Origin: CAYGZC01 sp964354225
GTDB lineage: Bacteria; Bacteroidota; Ignavibacteria; UBA10030; SZUA-254
Direction of reading: 5' to 3'
NCBI GenBank assembly: GCA_964354225.1
Contig: CAYGZC010000217.1
Span: 1-30,501, forward strand
DNA length: 30,501 nucleotides
Shown in pieces: positions 14,401 through 21,617 of the stretch (position 1 is its first letter; every line of letters begins with the position of its first letter). The notes beneath the pieces are model-generated. The model was not told where the DNA came from. It did no database searches and was given only the letters and a program-made list of their open reading frames with translations. Both the position numbers and the translations under genes were made by a program.

Positions 14401-15984
14401 ATCGAATGAAGCCAATTCAAGGTTCCCATTTATCGATTTGATTGATGAATCGGAAAATTCTATCTGACTTTGTACCGATACTTTCATCTCATTTGAATTC
14501 AACGATGCCGTCATATCCAGATAATAAGGAGATGCAGTGGCTGTTATATTTGAATGGTTTAAGTAAATATTTTGAATAAACGATGAGTCGATAGTCACGT
14601 CAATTTTTGATGACAGGTCCTTTAATGAGAATCCCTTTCCATTAATTGATCCCTTCGCTGAAAGTGAGGATTGGAAATTTTTAGCATCAAATATTTTACC
14701 AAGTGCTAGGTTGTTTGTGTTGAAGATACAATTATACGATGGTGGAATTTCTTCAAGGTTCAGCCCACCATCGATTTCGATTCTGCCCGATAATCCTTTT
14801 AATGATGCTTTGGATTTGAAATTAACCGGTTTACCTACAAACTCGGCAAAAAAAGATACATTTCCGAAATCTTCAAATTTTGGAAGGTCCAATCCGGTTA
14901 AGAGTTTTGATGCATCGGCAGCATTGAATTTACTATCTCTGATAAGAATATCAAGAAATAATTCATCGGGAGTATGGAGATTGCGAAGATTTCCAGAAAG
15001 ATTGAACGTGCTCTCTAAGGTTCGTACGTTGAGATGGTTAATTGTTAGATTACCGAATTCACCGCCTGCATCTAAATCGATAAAAGCTGATCCATCGAGA
15101 AAAGCGATTTGTGGAATGAAGCTCTTCAACTCGTTCAGATTAATGTTCTTAGCACGGAATTGGATATGTGTTGAATCGTGCTGAAGATTATCCAAGTTGA
15201 TTCCTTTGAATATGTTTATATCACGAATGGTTGCATCCATCTCGATGTATGACCGACCGGATTGGATTATCATGTTTTTAGCCGTGATATTTTGTTCTGA
15301 AATCGCAAAATCACCTTTAAAATGGAATAGCTCGAATTGTGATTGAGGAGAATAGAAGCTTATATGATCTGTTTTAATATGAAAATCGTTTTCTTTGATG
15401 GATGCGGTTAATTTGAGGTTTAAATCGTTAATCGAAAAATTGTGATACTCAAAATATGCTGCGGGCAGGTTCCAATGGTCAGGTGCAAGAAGCGATGTAG
15501 AGTCAACAAGATTGATAGTTGCATTCTTCAGTTCAAAGTCGTCGAAGATCAACGTCCAATCAAATTTTCCACTGGCGGTATCTTCAGGTGGTTTAATAAG
15601 TTGATTGAGATTCCATTCTCCATTCGATGATCGAGCGAGGTGGATGGTGGGCTGCTCAATGATTAGATAATTCATTTGCAGCTTCTTCTTTAGAAGTGGA
15701 AACGGATCGTACTTACAGGTAATTTTTCTCGATGTTAGAAATACATCTTGTTCGTTATATATCGCAATCGAATCGATGTGAAATCCGGTAAGAAAATTTC
15801 CCGTGATAGCGCCAAGATGAAGTGTACCGTTCAATCGTTTTGATATGGATGAAGCGAGAATGACACGTAATCGTTCTTTGAAGAATCCTGTTTGGGTAAA
15901 TAATGCAAAAAGAATTATTACGAGAAGTAAACCGCTGATGGAATAACCGATTACCTTTAGGATTCGCCTAATGATTTTCTTCAC
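11425..15984 (-). CDS. tamB: TamB-like translocation and assembly module / AsmA-like protein
   Basis: A very large (about 1519 residues) envelope protein with one N-terminal membrane helix (IGYSISGLLLVIILFALF) and a periplasmic body made of beta-rich repeats, ending in the DUF490/TamB domain. The AsmA-like N-terminus is seen in LNGTLHLGAITGNFLTGF. The C-terminal 350 residues have typical TamB phrases such as FVGRWDNPELDI and LGSAAGTSVASSLLSSIFSD, and the protein ends in aromatic IFYRFSF, as if meeting an outer-membrane partner. TamB is thought to form a hydrophobic groove across the periplasm for phospholipid transport or outer-membrane protein assembly. No TamA/BamA gene is next to it. I prefer GTG at 15984, which has GAGGT 5 nt upstream; a TTG at 15996 overlaps the rfaE2 stop but has no ribosome binding site. 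Confidence 0.9.
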   Translation of the reverse strand: MKKIIRRILKVIGYSISGLLLVIILFALFTQTGFFKERLRVILASSISKRLNGTLHLGAITGNFLTGFHIDSIAIYNEQDVFLTSRKITCKYDPFPLLKKKLQMNYLIIEQPTIHLARSSNGEWNLNQLIKPPEDTASGKFDWTLIFDDFELKNATINLVDSTSLLAPDHWNLPAAYFEYHNFSINDLNLKLTASIKENDFHIKTDHISFYSPQSQFELFHFKGDFAISEQNITAKNMIIQSGRSYIEMDATIRDINIFKGINLDNLQHDSTHIQFRAKNINLNELKSFIPQIAFLDGSAFIDLDAGGEFGNLTINHLNVRTLESTFNLSGNLRNLHTPDELFLDILIRDSKFNAADASKLLTGLDLPKFEDFGNVSFFAEFVGKPVNFKSKASLKGLSGRIEIDGGLNLEEIPPSYNCIFNTNNLALGKIFDAKNFQSSLSAKGSINGKGFSLKDLSSKIDVTIDSSFIQNIYLNHSNITATASPYYLDMTASLNSNEMKVSVQSQIEFSDSSIKSINGNLELASFDLAVLLDDSQYQSDLNLQGKFSGSGHTIDNLNANLDLSLFPSTFRNHDVTPGNIFIVLDQKDKNEKNLSIESPLADLSLAGKFKLDQTLKMFAHQTDNLIETIKKHAAPESSTSIKERTRRGTHSQINALQKTDFLYTLKIKDLDPISSVIGGTPFNAQAILKGYVHGRENNLSLSCDGTIDEFYFGTTKGGILLKGGNISLKLDSLSDVNTLEQLLGKLDLSIDSGLLNTRKLKDIKLGLNYQKISSNLTGHCIIDSSYEIRISGNVSVQPHTYAFDFDSLIVSLGDFSWINDQDVQLRLNNDGLRIMHGTMKRNLELFSITGALHPNGEIDLTSTLREFDLASLGLWLRNDQLSQTGQGFTGQADLDLHVTGSMQSPVITLRSMLDNTYFRQTHIGQVTTVIEYENQIAAIDMIVKEKITDINPSLTLKGTLPIDLAISNVDERFPDQQQRLQLTSDGFNLSVLDPIIKDVDNLSGILRCNVTMTGTPREPNYQGTIQTSDTRFLFIPNNITYILDGELEPHGDQIHLKKINIKNISDKKLSGEANFTGLLSIRNFKIASFDIAVHGKLLLLTEASRKSNPNMYGILFTEISPEGLKLQGTLDHPYLSGILYINEANLIFPPTKKMEAANSNLTLKHKIIDDTTKNTPVIQKLSKFYTERDSIVYLKEEDQQSYESPLLERLRYNLGIETQGLTALTMIFTPATGEELYAELDGKVNAINDQGTPNIYGEIEISPRSYYNFFKRFDATGKLKFVGRWDNPELDIHATHEGYRQAPQELADETKSLAQTNIPSTQQTTEQKVIVELKIGGTRFEPKLTMAMKVQLKPGEEPIDWSTQTKGGDVQSDAIAFIITGKFRDQLTRKEQQEFTDLGSAAGTSVASSLLSSIFSDVLKKEFPFILRTEVNYRGGSIQEGTSLNVSATAFKGHLRVGGKILNDIGNTNVSYQLSLGDFLNYLKLRNLYLEIQRKVEGANPEDKKLTNEARIFYRFSF

Positions 15985-15992
15985 TCTATACC

Positions 15993-16475
15993 TCAATCGG
16001 CGACAAATCGCTCAATTATGAGATCGATTATCGAAGTGGTCGAACGATCCGTAATGAAATCTATTGTCATCACCTTGCCGCCAGATTTTTCAACTACATC
16101 TTTGCCCACGATCTCGTTGATATTCCAATCGGCTCCTTTGACGAGGATGTCGGGTACGATTGTTGAGATGAGGACGGATGGTGTATCCCCACCGAAAAGA
16201 CAGACATAATCGACCGGAGAAAGATTTGCCACGATATACGCCCGATCTTCTTCACTAACAATCGGACGTTTATCTCCTTTGATGCGATGCACCGAAGAAT
16301 CAGTATTAACACCAACAACCAAAACATCTCCTAATGATTTTGCTTTCGTTAGGTATTCGATATGTCCACGATGAATGATATCAAAAACACCATTTGTAAA
16401 AACAACTTTTTTATTTTGCCGGCGAAGGGTTTCTCGTATTGATTTCAGTTCATGAATGTTGAGAACTTTTCCCAT
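15993..16475 (-). CDS. rfaE2: D-glycero-beta-D-manno-heptose 1-phosphate adenylyltransferase
   Basis: Transfers AMP from ATP to heptose 1-phosphate, giving ADP-heptose for LPS inner core. The 160-residue protein is a single nucleotidyltransferase domain. The HxGH motif is in NGVFDIIHRGHIEYL (H35, H38), and the ISSTS-like end is replaced by TDRSTTSIIDLI, as usual for RfaE2. VKGADWNINEIVG is the conserved middle part. It corresponds to the C-terminal half of the fused E. coli HldE; here it is a separate gene 5 bp after the kinase gene. Its stop codon lies 8 bp before the preferred tamB start. Confidence 0.95.
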   Translation of the reverse strand: MGKVLNIHELKSIRETLRRQNKKVVFTNGVFDIIHRGHIEYLTKAKSLGDVLVVGVNTDSSVHRIKGDKRPIVSEEDRAYIVANLSPVDYVCLFGGDTPSVLISTIVPDILVKGADWNINEIVGKDVVEKSGGKVMTIDFITDRSTTSIIDLIIERFVAD

Positions 16476-16480
16476 GCTGA

Positions 16481-17497
16481 TTACTTATTGCCTTGAGATT
16501 GATGATTGTTATCGTGAAGAACTGTTCGCATAAGTTCTTCGGGATCGATTGGAATGATACCGACATATCCGCACACAATTCCACCAGCAAAGTTTGCTAA
16601 CGCCGATGCTTCTTTGATGGTAGCACCGCTTGCAAGTGCCATCGTCAGAGTGGATATAACTGTGTCGCCCGCACCGGATACGTCAGCAACATTAAGTGCT
16701 TTTGTTGGGACGTGAGAAATCGAACCATTAGATTCAAATAGCGACATACCATGCTCCCCTTGTGTTAAAAGTACATTCTTGGCTTGCAATTTTTCCAAGA
16801 GAATTATGCCTGCATTGATGATATCTTCCTCTGTTCGCAGTCGCGTACCCATAACTTCTTCGGTTTCTTTACGGTTCGGCTTAAAGACCGTAACATTTTT
16901 ATATTCGAAGAAATTGTTAAACTTTGGATCAACTGTAATTATTTTGTTGGATTTATTTGCAAGTGTGATGAGTTGTTGGATCAATGATTTGACAACCACA
17001 CCTTTGTTGTAATCTTCTATAATGATAGCATCGATGGAGCTTATGTTCTGGTGGATAGCATCGAGTAATTTTTGCTGGATAATGTCCGAGATATCAGCTT
17101 TCTGTTCGCGATCGATACGAACAACGTGCTGACTATGTGCGATTACACGGGTTTTAACCGTTGTAGGTCTGGAATTGTCTGTGACAATTCCATCCGACGT
17201 ATAATTACTCTCGCGAAGGATATCCAGCAACAGCTTTCCGCTGTTATCGTTGCCGATGACACCGATTAATAACGGTTCACCGCCGAGTGATTTAATGTTC
17301 TGTGCAACATTGGCTGCGCCACCTAATCGTGCTTGCTCCTGTTCCATATCCACAACAGGTACAGGTGCTTCGGGGGATATTCGGCTTACACTTCCCCAGA
17401 TATAGCGATCAAGCATCAGATCCCCAACAACGGCTATGCGTTTACCCTTCATACTAGTGAGAAGCTCGTTCAAACGTTTTTCAGATATTGTTACCAA
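16481..17497 (-). CDS. rfaE1: D-glycero-beta-D-manno-heptose 7-phosphate kinase
   Basis: Phosphorylates heptose 7-phosphate at C1, the step before the phosphatase and RfaE2 in ADP-heptose synthesis. The 338-residue PfkB/ribokinase fold shows VVGDLMLDRYIWGSVSRISP at the N-terminus, GGAANVA for sugar binding (69-75), EDYNKGVV in the middle and the catalytic DVSGAGDTV with Asp278. It equals the N-terminal half of E. coli HldE. The start codon is TTG at 17497, chosen because AAGGAG lies 8 nt upstream and the next ATG would cut into the first strand. It is the first gene of the unit running through rnr. GmhA/GmhB are not in the window. Confidence 0.95.
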   Translation of the reverse strand: MVTISEKRLNELLTSMKGKRIAVVGDLMLDRYIWGSVSRISPEAPVPVVDMEQEQARLGGAANVAQNIKSLGGEPLLIGVIGNDNSGKLLLDILRESNYTSDGIVTDNSRPTTVKTRVIAHSQHVVRIDREQKADISDIIQQKLLDAIHQNISSIDAIIIEDYNKGVVVKSLIQQLITLANKSNKIITVDPKFNNFFEYKNVTVFKPNRKETEEVMGTRLRTEEDIINAGIILLEKLQAKNVLLTQGEHGMSLFESNGSISHVPTKALNVADVSGAGDTVISTLTMALASGATIKEASALANFAGGIVCGYVGIIPIDPEELMRTVLHDNNHQSQGNK

Positions 17498-17512
17498 TAG
17501 TGAAGCTCCTTT

Positions 17513-17567
17513 CCCTCACCCCTGATCCCCTCTCCCAAATTGGGAAAGGGAACTTGAAAGGAGAGGG
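17513..17567. repeat. CCCTC-type palindromic intergenic repeat
   Basis: The core is CCCT-C-TCCCAA, A, TTGGGA-A-AGGG (17528-17550), a 10-bp stem with one mismatch. It is flanked by CCCTC (17514-17518) and GAGGG (17563-17567), which also pair. The wording (ccctcacccctgatcccc...) is that of small palindromic repeats scattered in intergenic regions of many bacterial genomes. It lies 15 nt upstream of the rfaE1 start and would be in the leader if the candidate promoter is right. Confidence 0.65.
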
Positions 17568-17638
17568 TCGTAAAATGATGAACGGGAAGAATCTCTCTCG
17601 TCCAATGTTACTGTTAATACAATCATTCTTTTTAGATA

Positions 17639-17670
17639 GAAATATAGCTACATACTCTGATAGAAGCAAG
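17639..17670 (-). promoter_or_regulatory. Weak candidate promoter for rfaE1
   Basis: On the minus strand CTTG (17670-17667), 20 nt, TATATTTC (17646-17639): 3 of 4 and 5 of 6 bases of the Bacteroidota pattern. The transcript would have a leader of about 135 nt including the palindromic repeat. AT-rich surroundings make chance matches likely. Confidence 0.25.
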
Positions 17671-17846
17671 AAAATGAAAATTATTTAACAATAAAAGTGA
17701 TTCTATCTATTCAAAGCGTTTTTAACTTCAACTTTATGTACTCTGAGGTTGAACTTTTTATTTTACTCCCAAGCACACAGAGATTACTCAGAGACAGCAG
17801 AGTGATTATATGATGATAATTCATTTGAGAGTTATTCTAATTAATC

Positions 17847-17878
17847 TTTGTAATTATACCATTCATTTTCTATATTCT
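17847..17878 (+). promoter_or_regulatory. Weak candidate promoter for the RNA methyltransferase
   Basis: TTTG (17847-17850), 20 nt, TATATTCT (17871-17878); the first box is exact, the second keeps 4 of 6 defined bases. The start codon is only 8 nt after the second box, so the message would be leaderless or nearly so. No ribosome binding site is visible, which agrees with that. Confidence 0.28.
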
Positions 17879-17885
17879 GAAAGCT

Positions 17886-18707
17886 ATGAAATCATTCGAT
17901 AAAATATCACAATCCCGTTTGAAATCCTACTCGAAGCTCACAAATAAAAAATTCCGTCAGAGCGAGCGGAAGTTTTTAGTTGAAGGAGTTCGTCTGGTTA
18001 ATGAAGCATTGAAGTCAGATTGGGAGGTGGAATGTGTTATTCTGAGCAAGGGGGTGGGGGAGAATGGAGACGAGGAGAAAAGTAGAATAACTGAAACGAT
18101 GATGATGAGTGGTGTTCCAATTTTTGAGTGTTTTGAGACGGAGCTTGAGAAGCTTTCGGATACAGTAACATCGCAGGGGATTGTAGCGGTTGTAAAGATG
18201 AAAGAGTACTCGCTGAAAGAATTTTGGAAGAAGCGGGTTAAACATTTGATCTTTGTTGCTCTTGATGATATTGCCGATCCGGGAAACGTTGGCACCATCC
18301 TTCGCACTTGCGATTGGTTCGGTGTTGATAGCGTACTGCTAAGTAAAAATACTGTGGATCTTTTCAATGCGAAAGTTGTAAGAGGAACAATGGGAGCAAT
18401 TTTTCACATCCCCATATTGCCTGAAGTTGATTTAGGATTGATGATGCAGAATGTAAAGAAGCTAGGTTTTAAAATTATTACAACCGTTCTTGATGGTGGA
18501 AAGCCATTGAGCAAATTTTCATTTCCTGATAAGTCAATCATTGTTTTTGGGAATGAAGCACGTGGCGTATCGAAAGAGATTGAACCATTGGCAGACGAAT
18601 CGATAACGATTAATAAATATGGAAAGGCAGAATCACTTAACGTTGCGATATCTTGTGGCATCATTCTCAACGCAGCCAGAGCATCTAAATATCTGAAAGA
18701 GTTTTAG
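17886..18707 (+). CDS. TrmH/SpoU family rRNA or tRNA 2'-O-methyltransferase
   Basis: A 273-residue SPOUT-class methyltransferase that moves a methyl group from SAM to a ribose 2'-OH. An N-terminal substrate-binding (L30e-like) domain (about 1-105: KKFRQSERKFLVEGVRLVNEA) precedes the knotted catalytic domain. Motif 1 is DDIADPGNVGTILRTCDW (127-144), motif 2 is IVFGNEARGVSKEI (219-232) and motif 3 is AESLNVAISCGIILNAA (248-264). The Asn and Arg of motif 1 and Ser-Leu-Asn of motif 3 are all present. The layout resembles RlmB/TsnR-like proteins; the target nucleotide cannot be named. It stands alone, divergent from rfaE1 and 250 bp before nuoA. Confidence 0.92.
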   Translation: MKSFDKISQSRLKSYSKLTNKKFRQSERKFLVEGVRLVNEALKSDWEVECVILSKGVGENGDEEKSRITETMMMSGVPIFECFETELEKLSDTVTSQGIVAVVKMKEYSLKEFWKKRVKHLIFVALDDIADPGNVGTILRTCDWFGVDSVLLSKNTVDLFNAKVVRGTMGAIFHIPILPEVDLGLMMQNVKKLGFKIITTVLDGGKPLSKFSFPDKSIIVFGNEARGVSKEIEPLADESITINKYGKAESLNVAISCGIILNAARASKYLKEF

Positions 18708-18733
18708 TGTCATTCGTCAGTTGTAACTTATCA

Positions 18734-18785
18734 CTTGTTCTTAGTTCTTGGTTGTTTGTACGTTGGTATTTGTTCTTTGTTCTTC
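18734..18785. repeat. Low-complexity TTGTTCTT-type stretch
   Basis: Degenerate tandem copies of TTGTTCTT/AGTTCTTG/TTTGTTC fill 18734-18785 in the 250-nt gap between the methyltransferase gene and nuoA. No reading frame or stable hairpin is supported. It looks like drifted short repeats rather than a gene. Confidence 0.35.
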
Positions 18786-18886
18786 ATAGCTGTTAAAAGT
18801 CTCTATATTTTTCTTTACACCAACAATCTAGAAAATTGAAACTTAAATCGTGAATTATCCGTCTTGAATCATGCATCTTTTTTCGG

Positions 18887-18918
18887 TTTGCATCTCATCC
18901 TCTTTTTTCCTAAATTTT
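18887..18918 (+). promoter_or_regulatory. Bacteroidota-type promoter of the nuo operon
   Basis: TTTG (18887-18890), 20 nt, TAAATTTT (18911-18918): exact first box and 5 of 6 defined bases in the second. The start would fall near 18923, giving a leader of about 35 nt to the nuoA ATG. Confidence 0.45.
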
Positions 18919-18957
18919 CATTCAATATTAAACAATTTCCATTAATTCATTTAGTCC

Positions 18958-19314
18958 ATGCTTATTGATTATATCCCAATCGGTATCATGATAGTATTTG
19001 GAGTTGCATTCGGTGTTATCATGTCGAAAGCAAGCGAATGGCTGGGTCCGAAAAATCCAAACGATGTAAAGCAATCGATATATGAGAGTGGCATGGAGCC
19101 GGTGCGATCTGCACGTGACCGTATGTCGATTAAATATTACATGGTTGCAATGCTGTTCATTATCTTCGATATCGAAGTTGTGTTTCTCTACCCATGGGCA
19201 GTAAACTTCCGTCAGCTTGGAATGTTTGGCTTCATTGAGATGTTTATATTTATAGCGATATTGATGATTGGTTTTGTGTATTTGTTGAAGAAAGGTGCAT
19301 TAAAATGGGATTGA
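18958..19314 (+). CDS. nuoA: NADH-quinone oxidoreductase subunit A
   Basis: A small (118 residues) membrane subunit of complex I with three membrane helices: about 4-24, 60-82 and 90-112. The family pattern is clear: YESGMEPVRSARDRMSIKYY and MLFIIFDIEVVFLYPWAV, with the acidic residues of helix 2. The conserved YExG-x4-G-type loop has no Cys, as in many bacteria. It is the first gene of nuoABCDEF, and nuoB starts within its last codons. The nearest promoter candidate is 40 nt upstream. Confidence 0.97.
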   Translation: MLIDYIPIGIMIVFGVAFGVIMSKASEWLGPKNPNDVKQSIYESGMEPVRSARDRMSIKYYMVAMLFIIFDIEVVFLYPWAVNFRQLGMFGFIEMFIFIAILMIGFVYLLKKGALKWD

Positions 19315-19841
19315 TGAAAACAGACGAAACATTTATTACAACGAAGTTAGACGAGATGATTGGGTGGGCACGGAAGAATTCACTTTGGCCCATGCCGATG
19401 GGAATTTCATGTTGTGCTATTGAAATGATGTCGTTTGCCGGACCACGCTACGATTGTGCACGTTTCGGTTCCGAAGCATTTCGTTTTTCTCCTCGCCAAA
19501 GTGATTTGATGATTGTTGCCGGTACCGTAACTTATAAGATGTCACACGTTGTTCGTAAGATTTACGATCAGATGCCCGATCCGAAGTGGGTCATTGCGAT
19601 GGGTGCGTGCACTTCCTCGGGTGGTATCTATCGCACATATTCTGTAGTACAAGGAATTGATCTGTTTATACCTGTTGATGTATACATTGCAGGATGTCCA
19701 CCGCGCCCGGATAATTTGATAAATGGATTGATCCAAATTCAGGAAAAAATTGCCCGTGGTGAAAAACCGGGTCAAAAAGAAAATGTTTTTATCCAAAAAT
19801 CTGCTCCGATTAATGAAAGACAAACTGCTCAACAAGCTTAA
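19305..19841 (+). CDS. nuoB: NADH-quinone oxidoreductase subunit B
   Basis: Carries the terminal [4Fe-4S] cluster N2, which passes electrons to quinone. The 178-residue protein has the four cluster cysteines in place: adjacent C36-C37 (GISCCAIEMM), C102 (GACTSSGG) and C131 (AGCPPRPDN). The ATG at 19305 overlaps the nuoA end by 10 bp; a second ATG at 19314, overlapping the TGA by 1 bp, is equally possible and would drop three residues. The tail after about residue 150 is polar and poorly conserved. Its last 29 bp overlap nuoC. Confidence 0.97.
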   Translation: MGLMKTDETFITTKLDEMIGWARKNSLWPMPMGISCCAIEMMSFAGPRYDCARFGSEAFRFSPRQSDLMIVAGTVTYKMSHVVRKIYDQMPDPKWVIAMGACTSSGGIYRTYSVVQGIDLFIPVDVYIAGCPPRPDNLINGLIQIQEKIARGEKPGQKENVFIQKSAPINERQTAQQA

Positions 19842-20295
19842 CACACACTTCAAAGATTCAATCGAATCAGTTAACAAGTTCCGGAACGAACTAACATTAT
19901 TTGTCAAGAAAGATGATATTGTCAAAGTATGTCAATTCCTCCGTGACGATGAAGAACTTCGCTTTGATTCTCTAAGAGATGTTTGTGGGGCAGATCAATT
20001 TACGCATGGCAATCGATTTGAAGTCATCTACAATCTCTATTCATTGAAGAATAAATTCCGTTTCCGTCTCAAAGTTCGAGTTGATGAAAACGATCTTCAT
20101 GTTCCAACAGTTACAAGTGTTTGGCAAACAGCAAACTTCGAAGAGCGTGAAGTATACGACATGTTCGGTATTATTTTCGATGGGCATCCCGATCTTCGCC
20201 GTATTTACATGCCGGAGGATTTTGAATATAATCCACTTCGGAAAGATTTCCCGCTAATGGGTATTCCCGGTTCACTTCCATTACCACGTAAATAA
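19813..20295 (+). CDS. nuoC: NADH-quinone oxidoreductase subunit C
   Basis: The 30-kDa-type peripheral subunit of the quinone-facing arm, separate from NuoD here (fused in E. coli). The 160-residue protein shows the family signature EREVYDMFGI (111-120), then DGHPDLRRIYMPEDF and PLRKDFPLMG. The frame is open further back to 19750, but those 21 residues lie inside nuoB and do not fit the family, so I start at the ATG at 19813, where the usual helix MKDKLLNKLNTHFKD begins. The resulting 29-bp overlap with nuoB suggests coupled translation. Confidence 0.95.
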   Translation: MKDKLLNKLNTHFKDSIESVNKFRNELTLFVKKDDIVKVCQFLRDDEELRFDSLRDVCGADQFTHGNRFEVIYNLYSLKNKFRFRLKVRVDENDLHVPTVTSVWQTANFEEREVYDMFGIIFDGHPDLRRIYMPEDFEYNPLRKDFPLMGIPGSLPLPRK

Positions 20296-20306
20296 AAGTC
20301 ATCACT

Positions 20307-21563
20307 ATGGCAATTGGATCTAAACAAAAAGAAGCACGGCAAAAAATTCTCACAGCACTCGAGAACCAATACACGACGGTAACATTCGATGACCCGCTGG
20401 AGAATGATATGGTACTCAACATGGGTCCTCAGCATCCTGCCACTCACGGTGTACTCCGACTTCTTATTAGGTTGGATGGTGAAACGATTGTTGCTGTCGT
20501 TCCCGATCTCGGTTACTTGCATCGTGGATACGAGAAACTTGCCGAGAATATGAACTATCATGAATTCATCCCTCACACCGATCGGCTCGATTATCTTTCG
20601 CCGCTTGCAAACAATGTTGCGTACGTTCTCGCTGTAGAAAAGCTTGCAGGGATGGAAGTTCCTGTAAGAGCACAGTACATTCGTGTGATTTGTGCGGAGC
20701 TTGCCCGGCTTGCCTCTCATCTTGTTTGGCTCGGAACAATGGCAATGGATGTTGGTGCAGTAACGGTTCTTCTTTGGGGATTCCGTGAACGAGAGAAAAT
20801 TCAAGATATATGGGATATTTTTACGGGTGTAAGATTTACAACGAGCTTCACACGGGTGGGTGGATTGGCAAACGATATGTCGGCTGAAGCGATTGCTGCA
20901 ACGAAGAAATTCATTGATGAATTACCTGCTTCACTCGATGAATGTGAGAACGTCCTCGCTCGTAATAAGATTTTCATCGATCGATGCGAAGGGATTGGAT
21001 ATGTTTCAAAAGAAGATTCTATCGCAATGGGATTGACAGGTCCATTGCTTCGAGCGGTTGGTGTCGATCACGATTTAAGACGTGACGAGCCATATCTTGT
21101 CTATGATCAATTTGATTTCCATGTTCCGGTTTATACTGATGGAGATGTACTTGCACGATTCTATGTTCGTATGACAGAATTAAGAGAAAGTGTGAAAATC
21201 GTCCGGCAGGCATTGGAAAAAATGCCATCGGGACCGGTGAATGCACATGAACCAAAAAAAGTACTCCCCCAAAAGGAACGAACATATGGAAAAATGGAAG
21301 AACTTATTCACGATTTTATGATAGTTAATTTTGGAATCAACCCGCCAGTTGGTGAAGTATATCACGCTATCGAAGCGTCGAAAGGCGAATTGGGATTTTA
21401 TATTCAGAGTCGTGGAGAAGGATATCCGTGGAGATTGAAAATTCGGTCACCATCATTTGTGAACATCCAATCGCTGCCGATGATGCTGCGCGGTGGATTG
21501 ATTTCGGATGTGGTTGCGGTAATAGGAAGCTTAGACCCTGTGATGGGGGAAGCAGATAAATAA
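20307..21563 (+). CDS. nuoD: NADH-quinone oxidoreductase subunit D
   Basis: The 49-kDa-type subunit that with NuoB forms the quinone site. The 418-residue protein has NMGPQHPATHGVLRLLI (38-54) with the quinone-site loop, then DLGYLHRGYEKLAE, IPHTDRLDYLSP, DVGAVTVLLWGFREREKI and the closing SLDPVMGEADK. It starts 11 bp after nuoC. Typical C-termini end in D-R; here it ends in DK, a small change. A hairpin follows before nuoE. Confidence 0.97.
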   Translation: MAIGSKQKEARQKILTALENQYTTVTFDDPLENDMVLNMGPQHPATHGVLRLLIRLDGETIVAVVPDLGYLHRGYEKLAENMNYHEFIPHTDRLDYLSPLANNVAYVLAVEKLAGMEVPVRAQYIRVICAELARLASHLVWLGTMAMDVGAVTVLLWGFREREKIQDIWDIFTGVRFTTSFTRVGGLANDMSAEAIAATKKFIDELPASLDECENVLARNKIFIDRCEGIGYVSKEDSIAMGLTGPLLRAVGVDHDLRRDEPYLVYDQFDFHVPVYTDGDVLARFYVRMTELRESVKIVRQALEKMPSGPVNAHEPKKVLPQKERTYGKMEELIHDFMIVNFGINPPVGEVYHAIEASKGELGFYIQSRGEGYPWRLKIRSPSFVNIQSLPMMLRGGLISDVVAVIGSLDPVMGEADK

Positions 21564-21569
21564 ATTTCG

Positions 21570-21587
21570 GATTTCAGAGATGAAATC
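21570..21587 (+). other. Perfect hairpin between nuoD and nuoE
   Basis: GATTTCA (21570-21576), loop GAGA, TGAAATC (21581-21587): a perfect 7-bp stem closed by a GNRA-type tetraloop, in the only sizeable gap (54 bp) of the nuo operon. No T-run follows, so it is not a plain terminator. It could mark processing or differential stability of the nuoABCD and nuoEF messages; this is inference. Confidence 0.5.
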
Positions 21588-21617
21588 GTAATTCGAGGTC
21601 ATCAATTCAAAATCAAA

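Larger units (their letters stand above)
17498..17885. other. Gene-free spacer between divergent rfaE1 and the RNA methyltransferase
   Basis: No coding region is supported in these 388 nt. From left to right it holds the rfaE1 ribosome binding site, a palindromic repeat (17513-17567), a weak minus-strand promoter candidate (17639-17670) and an inverted repeat TTCAAC/GTTGAA (17729-17755 region). Then follows a CACAGAG/CTCAGAG/GCAGAGTG-rich stretch (17775-17805) and a plus-strand promoter candidate (17847-17878). Confidence 0.6.

Noticed and set aside
14711..15184. 157-residue plus-strand frame inside tamB
   Set aside because: tamB is continuous here and the antisense frame has no family pattern.
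17488..17688. 66-residue plus-strand frame in the rfaE1 upstream spacer
   Set aside because: It is formed by the palindromic repeat and has no start signal or homology pattern.
17775..17805. CRISPR-like CACAGAG repeats
   Set aside because: The copies are short, unequal and without spacers of constant length; no cas gene is present.
17957..18367. 136-residue minus-strand frame inside the RNA methyltransferase gene
   Set aside because: SpoU motifs on the plus strand are intact; the frame is a Ser/Thr-rich shadow.
20205..20804. 199-residue minus-strand frame opposite nuoC/nuoD
   Set aside because: nuoC and nuoD are certain on the other strand; the frame has no recognisable domain.
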